Source: Halobacteriales archaeon
Lineage (GTDB): Archaea; Halobacteriota; Halobacteria; Halorutilales; JAHENH01
Length of the DNA stretch: 6,659 nt
Assembly (NCBI GenBank): GCA_018609935.1
Contig: JAHENH010000162.1
Location: forward strand, 1 to 6,659
Direction of reading: 5' to 3'
The position numbers were made by a program, and so were the translations under genes. A model generated the notes under the pieces. It saw only the letters and a list, made by a program, of their open reading frames with translations, searched no databases and had not been told where the DNA came from. Below, piece after piece: positions 6,443-6,659 of this stretch (positions are counted from its first letter, which is position 1; the number at the start of each line of letters is the position of its first letter).

Positions 6443-6460
6443 ATATATATATATATATAT
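6443..6460. repeat. AT dinucleotide repeat, nine units
   Basis: Nine consecutive AT units lie just after the ZIP stop codon. It is a simple repeat, liable to length change. Confidence 0.9.
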
Positions 6461-6461
6461 C

Positions 6462-6476
6462 AATTCAAACTGAATT
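6462..6476 (+). terminator. Short hairpin after the ZIP gene
   Basis: AATTCA (6462-6467) and TGAATT (6471-6476) form a perfect 6-bp stem with a 3-base loop, 32 bases past the ZIP stop. The stem is weak and no U-tract follows directly, so its role in ending transcription is uncertain. Confidence 0.3.
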
Positions 6477-6524
6477 ATTAAACTTAAACAACTAATATAG
6501 ATCTTTTAATACCTATAATAAAAT

Positions 6525-6560
6525 CTTCTTTTTATTTGTTTCAATATTTTTAAATTGTTT
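6525..6560 (+). terminator. T-rich tract, candidate archaeal terminator for the ZIP gene
   Basis: Several T-runs (around 6531-6535, 6547-6551 and 6557-6560) follow one another about 100 bases past the ZIP stop. U-rich tracts are enough for intrinsic termination in archaea. The rest of the 230-bp end region shows no gene that I can support. Confidence 0.35.
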
Positions 6561-6659
6561 TCGATCAATAAATATAAATTTATTTTTTAGCTATATAGTG
6601 TAGTAATGTAAACACATCATATATATTTGGAAAGTTTTATTAGTGTTTTGTCTAAGTTA

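Noticed and set aside
1..6659. CRISPR array, insertion sequence ends or att sites
   Set aside because: No regularly spaced repeats, transposase frame, terminal inverted repeats or tRNA-end duplication were seen.

Overview
This window looks like a piece of an archaeal chromosome, probably from a euryarchaeon related to the haloarchaea. Four observations support this. The base composition is AT-rich (about one third G+C by eye). An FrhB-type F420-enzyme fragment lies at the left edge. TATA-like boxes precede several start codons, and almost none of those starts has a Shine-Dalgarno sequence, which suggests leaderless or short-leader transcripts. Several proteins (the small HMA chaperone, the Met-rich membrane protein and the C2H2-finger membrane protein) resemble haloarchaeal families. 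A low-GC haloarchaeal relative such as Methanonatronarchaeia would fit, but that placement is inference and cannot be settled from this window.

Layout, left to right. Positions 1-303 hold the C-terminal end of an F420 hydrogenase/dehydrogenase beta-subunit (FrhB-like) gene cut by the window edge. Positions 349-807 hold an unrecognised, apparently degraded gene. Its protein-like frame has no start codon, and A-rich and G-rich tracts sit where the reading frame breaks. A perfect 9-bp inverted repeat (816-841) separates it from the next block, which lies on the minus strand: a Cu(I)-type P1B-ATPase (1321-3933) followed 12 bp later by a Met-rich four-helix membrane protein (847-1308).

The 435-bp spacer 3934-4368 separates the divergent ATPase and a 65-residue HMA metallochaperone (4369-4566). 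It carries repeated CAAAGTT motifs, including a strict inverted repeat just upstream of the chaperone's TATA-like box. After a strong Shine-Dalgarno site with only a seven-codon frame behind it (4633-4672) come a membrane protein with an N-terminal C2H2 zinc finger and a His-containing external domain (4725-5321) and a GufA-type ZIP metal transporter (5497-6429). The right end (6430-6659) is AT-rich and has no gene I can support.

Taken together, 847-6429 is a transition-metal homeostasis cluster. The chaperone would hand Cu(I) to the efflux ATPase, the Met-rich protein may bind copper at the outer face or in the membrane, and the ZIP protein moves Zn2+ or a similar divalent ion. The C2H2 protein is the least understood member. 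No metal-responsive regulator gene is encoded here, so any regulator acts from elsewhere.
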